Source: Desulfosarcina sp. (GTDB taxonomy: Bacteria; Desulfobacterota; Desulfobacteria; Desulfobacterales; Desulfosarcinaceae). Taken from it: DNA of 19,880 nucleotides. Positions 16,072 to 19,880 of this stretch are shown here, piece after piece. Numbering within the stretch: position 1 is the first letter of the stretch; each line of letters opens with the position of its first letter. The notes below the pieces were generated by a model that saw only the letters and a list, made by a program, of their open reading frames with translations, did no database searches and was not told the origin of the DNA. The stretch covers positions 1 to 19,880 of the forward strand of contig JAGTUY010000345.1 of NCBI GenBank assembly GCA_018224455.1, in the 5' to 3' direction. A program made the translations under genes and the position numbers.

Positions 16072-18105
16072 ATGGCAGAAAAAGAAGTTGTCGAAACATC
16101 AGAGGCGCAAATTGCCGTACACTGGCAGGAAGAAGGATACTATTATCCGTCGACAAAGTTCATCGCCCAGGCCAACATGACCGACAAAGGCATCTACGAC
16201 CGGTTCAGCCTGGATAATTTTCCCAACTGCTACAAGGAATATGCCGACCTGCTGACCTGGTACGAATACTGGGATGAAATTCTGGATACCAGCGACGCCC
16301 CCTGCTACGAATGGTTCAAGGGCGGCAAGATCAACGCCAGCTACAACTGCATCGATCGTCACCTGAAGGCCAACAAGAACAAAGCCGCCATTCACTTTGT
16401 TCCCGAACCGCTGGAAGACAAAACCGAGCACATCACCTACCAGGAATTGTATGTGCGGGTGAATGAATTCGCCGCCCTGCTCAGGGATTTTGCCGGCCTG
16501 AAACGCGGTGACCGGGTGACCCTGCACATGCCCATGATTCCCGAGCTGCCCATCACCATGCTGGCCTGCGCCCGGTTGGGTGTGATCCACTCCCAGGTGT
16601 TCGGCGGCTTTTCCGGCACGGCCTGCGCCGACCGCATCGTCGACTCGGGCAGTCGCGTGTTGATCACCGCGGATGCCTACTACCGCAGCGGCACCTTGCT
16701 TGACCACAAGCAGAACGCGGACATCGCCGTCCAGCGTGCGGAGAAAGACGGCCAGAAGGTCGACAAGGTACTGGTCTGGCAGCGCTACCCCGGCAAGTAT
16801 TCCGCCAAGACGCCCATGGTCGACGGGCGCGACTTTTTCGTCAATGACCAGTTGAAAAAATACTATGGCGTCCGGGTGGAACCGGAACGCATGAATTCCG
16901 AAGACCCGCTGTTTCTGATGTACACCAGCGGCACCACCGGCAAACCCAAGGGCTGTCAGCACGGCACCGGCGGGTATCTGGCCTACGTCACCGGGACCTC
17001 CAAATTCGTACAGGACATCCATCCCGAAGACGTCTACTGGTGCATGGCCGACATCGGCTGGATCACCGGCCACTCCTACATCGTTTACGGCCCGTTGGCC
17101 CTCGGTGCCTCCACGGTAATCTACGAGGGAGTTCCCACCTATCCGGATGCCGGACGGGCCTGGCGCATCGCCCAGGATCTGGATGTCAATATCTTCCACA
17201 CCGCGCCCACGGCCATCCGCGCCCTGCGCAAAATCGGTCCGGAAGAACCGGCCAAGTACACCTACCATTTCAAGCACATGACCACCGTGGGCGAGCCCAT
17301 CGAGCCGGCCGTATGGAAGTGGTACCACAAGGAAGTCGGCAAGGGTGAAGCCATCATCGTCGACACCTGGTGGCAGACCGAAACCGGCGGGTTCCTCTGC
17401 AGCACCCTGCCGGCCCTCACCCCCATGAAGCCGGGCAGCGCCGGACCGGGCATGCCGGGTATACACCCCATCATCTATGACGACGACGGCAACGAGGTCA
17501 AAAGAGGGGCGGGGAGAGCCGGCAACATCTGCATCCAGAACCCCTGGCCGGGCATGTTCATGACCATCTGGGGTGACCGGGACCGCTTCGTGGACACCTA
17601 TTTCACCCGCTACTGCAAGGACACCAAGAGCACGGACTGGCGGGATTGGCCCTACCTGACCGGCGACGCCGCCGTGGAGGCCGAAGACGGCTACTACCGG
17701 ATCCTGGGGCGCATCGACGACGTGATCAACGTCTCCGGGCACCGTCTGGGAACCAAGGAGATCGAATCCGCCGCCCTGGTGTGCCCGGAAGTGGCCGAAG
17801 CCGCTGTGGTTCCGGTCAACCACGAGATCAAGGGCAAGGAGCCGGATCTGTACATCGCCCTCAAACCCGGGTTCGAGGCCAGCGACGCCATGGCCAAGAA
17901 GATATCCGATGTGGTCTGTGAACAGATCGGAAAAATTGCCAAACCGCGCAAGGTCTGGATCGTCAAGGATATGCCCAAGACCCGTTCCGGCAAGATCATG
18001 CGCCGCGTGCTGGGTGCCCTGTCCAACAACCGCGATGTGGGGGACGTCATGACCCTGGCCAACCCCGAAATTGTCGAAGAGATCAAACAAATGGTCAAAT
18101 TATAA
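16072..18105 (+). CDS. acs: AMP-forming acetyl-CoA synthetase
   Basis: Acs activates acetate with ATP and CoA through acetyl-AMP. The 677-residue length is near the family norm of about 650. The N-terminal ACS segment (about 30-100) is followed by the P-loop YTSGTTGKPKG at 284-294, the WWQTETGG motif at 433-440 whose second Trp closes the acetate pocket, the hinge region YLTGDAAVEAEDGYY with ILGRIDDVINVSGHR, and the C-terminal RSGKIMRR with catalytic Lys641, the residue acetylated by Pat-type enzymes in other bacteria. Acetate or perhaps propionate is thus the substrate. GGAGGAG lies 8 bases before ATG 16072. It sits between a TetR gene and a symporter gene, which suits acetate uptake and use. 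Regulation by the TetR protein and by lysine acetylation is inferred. Confidence 0.95.
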   Translation: MAEKEVVETSEAQIAVHWQEEGYYYPSTKFIAQANMTDKGIYDRFSLDNFPNCYKEYADLLTWYEYWDEILDTSDAPCYEWFKGGKINASYNCIDRHLKANKNKAAIHFVPEPLEDKTEHITYQELYVRVNEFAALLRDFAGLKRGDRVTLHMPMIPELPITMLACARLGVIHSQVFGGFSGTACADRIVDSGSRVLITADAYYRSGTLLDHKQNADIAVQRAEKDGQKVDKVLVWQRYPGKYSAKTPMVDGRDFFVNDQLKKYYGVRVEPERMNSEDPLFLMYTSGTTGKPKGCQHGTGGYLAYVTGTSKFVQDIHPEDVYWCMADIGWITGHSYIVYGPLALGASTVIYEGVPTYPDAGRAWRIAQDLDVNIFHTAPTAIRALRKIGPEEPAKYTYHFKHMTTVGEPIEPAVWKWYHKEVGKGEAIIVDTWWQTETGGFLCSTLPALTPMKPGSAGPGMPGIHPIIYDDDGNEVKRGAGRAGNICIQNPWPGMFMTIWGDRDRFVDTYFTRYCKDTKSTDWRDWPYLTGDAAVEAEDGYYRILGRIDDVINVSGHRLGTKEIESAALVCPEVAEAAVVPVNHEIKGKEPDLYIALKPGFEASDAMAKKISDVVCEQIGKIAKPRKVWIVKDMPKTRSGKIMRRVLGALSNNRDVGDVMTLANPEIVEEIKQMVKL

Positions 18106-18119
18106 TTTGAAAACATAAT

Positions 18120-18152
18120 GGGCTGGATCGGGAACAATTGTCGATCCAGCCC
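18120..18152. other. Perfect 11-bp stem-loop between acs and the symporter gene
   Basis: GGGCTGGATCG (18120-18130) and CGATCCAGCCC (18142-18152) pair perfectly around an 11-base loop, 15 bases after the acs stop. On the plus strand no T-run follows, so it is not a standard intrinsic terminator; it may end or protect the acs message or set the ratio of acs to symporter. Confidence 0.7.
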
Positions 18153-18161
18153 GAAGGAGCC

Positions 18162-18209
18162 ATGAAAGGAGGTGATGGTGCGCCCTTGAGTGATCAGAAG
18201 AATCAATAA
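18162..18209 (+). other. Consensus Shine-Dalgarno sequence and possible 15-residue leader peptide
   Basis: AAAGGAGGTGAT (18165-18176) matches the 16S rRNA tail almost fully, yet no long gene follows it at normal spacing. A 15-codon frame starting at ATG 18162 (MKGGDGAPLSDQKNQ) spans it, preceded by AAGGAG only 2 bases away, and a shorter frame could start at GTG 18178. Neither is supported as a gene. A ribosome landing or leader-peptide role ahead of the symporter gene is speculative. Confidence 0.3.
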
Positions 18210-18263
18210 CTTTACTGGCGGCCGGTCAACTTCATTGACGAAAAGGCACAGGAGGAAAAAATT

Positions 18264-19880
18264 ATGGGTGGAACCACGTGGGTTTATATCATGCTGGGTC
18301 TTTACATTATCTACTGCTTTTACTGGGGGCTTAAAGGGTACTTTACGGAAAAGACCTCGTCGGGCTACTCCATCGCCGGACGATCGATTCCCTTTTTCGC
18401 CTTTCTGCTGGCGGCAACGGCGGCATCGTTTTCAGGGTGGACCTTTATCGGCCATCCGGGCCTCATCTGGCGCGACGGTCTGTCCTATGCGTTCGCCTCG
18501 TTCTACGTCCTGACCATTCCCATCACCGGAACGTTCTTTTCCAAGCGTACCTGGCTGCTGGGCAAACGTTACGGCTTCGTCACCCCGGGCGACATGTACG
18601 CCTACTACTTCAACAGTGAAGCCCTGCGCTGGCTGGTGGTGGCCACAGCGGTCCTGTATTCCATCTTTTACTCGGCGGTGCAGCTGATGGCCTCCGCCGC
18701 CCTGTTTAATGTCATCGCCGGTGTGCCGGTGACCTTCGGCGCCATCTTCATGGCCTTCATCGTCTGGTTTTACGTCTGCACCGGCGGTCTGAAAGCCAGC
18801 ACCTGGGTCGGCGTGATCCAGTTCATTCTGCTGGTGGGCGGTATCATCATCCTGGGCTTTTTCGTCATCACGGCACCTGAGTTCGGCGGCTGGTCTGGTT
18901 TCTCGGCATCCGTGGCCCAACTGGATGCAAAATTCCTGGAAGTCCCCCGGGTGATCAATACCGTGGACTATTTGGGCGGGGCACCGGGTGAATCCGCCTG
19001 GACGGCGGTGATGATCCTGACCTACATGTTCGCCCTGATGGGCATCCAGAGCTCGCCGGCCTTCACCATGTGGACCTTCGGCATCAAGTCCCCCAAACCG
19101 TTGGCCTGGCAGCAGGCCTTCATGTCCACCTTCGTGGTCGGCTTCGCCCTGTTCTTTTTTACCGCCTTCCAGGGCATGGGCGGCAAAGTGCTCCAACTGG
19201 CCGGAAATGCCGCCTTCCAGGATGTCAACAATGCCACGCTCGTTCCGACACTGATGAAAGAGTTTTTGCCGCCCTTCATGCTCGGCGTCGTCTTCATGGG
19301 CGCCATCGCGGCGATTCACTCCACGGCGGCCCCGTATATCGGCACCGGCGGCTCGATTCTGCTGCGCGACGTCTACTGGCGCCTGATCAAGAAGCAGGAG
19401 GCCTCCGACGCCGAGCAGATCTGGGTCAACCGCATCCTGGCCACCGCTCTGACCATCGGGGCGCTGACCGTCGGGCTGACCTCCACCGCGGCCCTGGTGA
19501 TCCTGGGGGCCTTGGCCACCGCCTTCGGCTTCGTGATGTACGTGCTCCTGGTGGGCGTCATCTGGGGCTTCCGCTTCCCGGCCATCGGGGCGGTCCTGGG
19601 CACCCTGAGCGGCATGATCGCCGTTTATGTGACCTACAAAATCTATCCGAACCCGCTGTCCATGCACTCGGCCTTCTGGGGCACCTTCACCGGCCTGGCG
19701 GTCGCCTATCTCTGCCGCGGGCTGGGCATTAAGGACACCAAGGAAACCATCGAGCGCCAGGCGGAGATCCGGGGATGGCTGGACAGTGTCGATGAGCCCA
19801 GCGAAAGCGGCAAGCAGTGGCGCAAGGCGATGAAGATCATCGTGCCGGTGTGGTACTTCTTCGCCATCGGGCCGGCCTGT
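18264..19880 (+). CDS. Sodium:solute symporter family transporter (partial, runs off right edge)
   Basis: From ATG 18264 the frame is open to the window end, giving 539 residues without a stop. GGAGG (18251-18255) lies 8 bases before the start, so the start is firm. The protein is highly hydrophobic with about 12 or more membrane helices and begins with the SSS pattern: a first helix, then SSGYSIAGRSIPFF and the unwound-helix region AATAASFSGWTFIGHPGLIW. Other SSS-like segments are AIAAIHSTAAPYIGTG and the later repeat helices. After a cytoplasmic stretch (about 490-520; KDTKETIERQAEIRGWLD) a further helix starts at the edge, so the whole protein exceeds 540 residues. It should import a substrate with sodium. 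Its place after acs suggests acetate or another monocarboxylate, as for ActP, but the sequence is not clearly ActP and other substrates cannot be excluded. Confidence 0.9.
   Translation, partial: MGGTTWVYIMLGLYIIYCFYWGLKGYFTEKTSSGYSIAGRSIPFFAFLLAATAASFSGWTFIGHPGLIWRDGLSYAFASFYVLTIPITGTFFSKRTWLLGKRYGFVTPGDMYAYYFNSEALRWLVVATAVLYSIFYSAVQLMASAALFNVIAGVPVTFGAIFMAFIVWFYVCTGGLKASTWVGVIQFILLVGGIIILGFFVITAPEFGGWSGFSASVAQLDAKFLEVPRVINTVDYLGGAPGESAWTAVMILTYMFALMGIQSSPAFTMWTFGIKSPKPLAWQQAFMSTFVVGFALFFFTAFQGMGGKVLQLAGNAAFQDVNNATLVPTLMKEFLPPFMLGVVFMGAIAAIHSTAAPYIGTGGSILLRDVYWRLIKKQEASDAEQIWVNRILATALTIGALTVGLTSTAALVILGALATAFGFVMYVLLVGVIWGFRFPAIGAVLGTLSGMIAVYVTYKIYPNPLSMHSAFWGTFTGLAVAYLCRGLGIKDTKETIERQAEIRGWLDSVDEPSESGKQWRKAMKIIVPVWYFFAIGPAC

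Noticed and set aside
16099..18090. A 663-codon open frame on the minus strand antisense to acs
   Set aside because: It mirrors acs codon by codon, has Gly/Val/Asp-rich composition without any known domain, and acs on the plus strand has all catalytic motifs. It is a by-product of GC-rich third positions.
18190..18513. A 107-codon plus-strand frame starting at GTG 18190
   Set aside because: It runs into the symporter gene in another frame, is Arg/Ser/Pro-rich and has no suitable ribosome site.
18432..19667. A 411-codon minus-strand open frame rich in His, Gly, Asp and Gln
   Set aside because: It lies wholly opposite the symporter gene and its composition is typical of an antisense shadow of a hydrophobic protein.

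Overview
This window looks like chromosomal DNA of a mesophilic Desulfobacterota (delta-proteobacterial) bacterium, probably near the complete-oxidising sulfate reducers (Desulfosarcina or Desulfatitalea-like). That placement is an inference. It rests on the gene mix (PilM/PilN, an MglA-type GTPase, DUF4388 and PilZ proteins, LDH-like malate dehydrogenase, AMP-forming acetyl-CoA synthetase with a sodium:solute symporter) and on moderately GC-rich coding DNA. No rRNA, tRNA, IS element, CRISPR array or prophage was seen.

Layout. (1) 1-1622, minus strand: the 5' part of a long gene that fuses a PilM-like actin-fold ATPase to a PilN-like membrane protein. It runs off the left edge. (2) 1623-2002: a 380-base divergent intergenic region with a promoter candidate on each strand. 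(3) 2003-8734, plus strand: a tight housekeeping run of membrane adenylate cyclase, ispF, cysS, uvrB and uvrC. (4) 8726-9658, minus strand: mdh, whose stop region overlaps the end of uvrC. (5) 9659-9888: a divergent promoter region. (6) 9889-13152, plus strand: a four-gene signalling cluster of TPR/PilZ-like protein, MglA-like GTPase, DUF4388 protein with two cyclic-nucleotide-binding domains, and PilZ protein. (7) 13229-15062: purC, then an overlapping orphan ParB-like gene. (8) 15321 to the right edge: TetR regulator, acs and a truncated sodium:solute symporter gene.

How the genes may work together. The signalling cluster and the pilMN fusion both point to type IV pilus, polarity or surface-behaviour control. 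The cluster combines a Ras-like switch (MglA type), a probable c-di-GMP reader (PilZ with intact motifs) and a possible cAMP reader (tandem CNB domains). A membrane class III cyclase that could make cAMP is encoded about 8 kb upstream. The right-hand part looks like an acetate module: a symporter that may bring in a monocarboxylate, acetyl-CoA synthetase to activate it, and a TetR regulator with a near-ideal palindromic operator directly before its own start codon. MDH would serve the citric acid cycle that oxidises the acetyl-CoA.

The least explained features are the four-gene signalling cluster, the ParB-like gene without ParA, the poly-G pair in the acs leader, and the perfect stem-loop plus consensus Shine-Dalgarno sequence between acs and the symporter gene.
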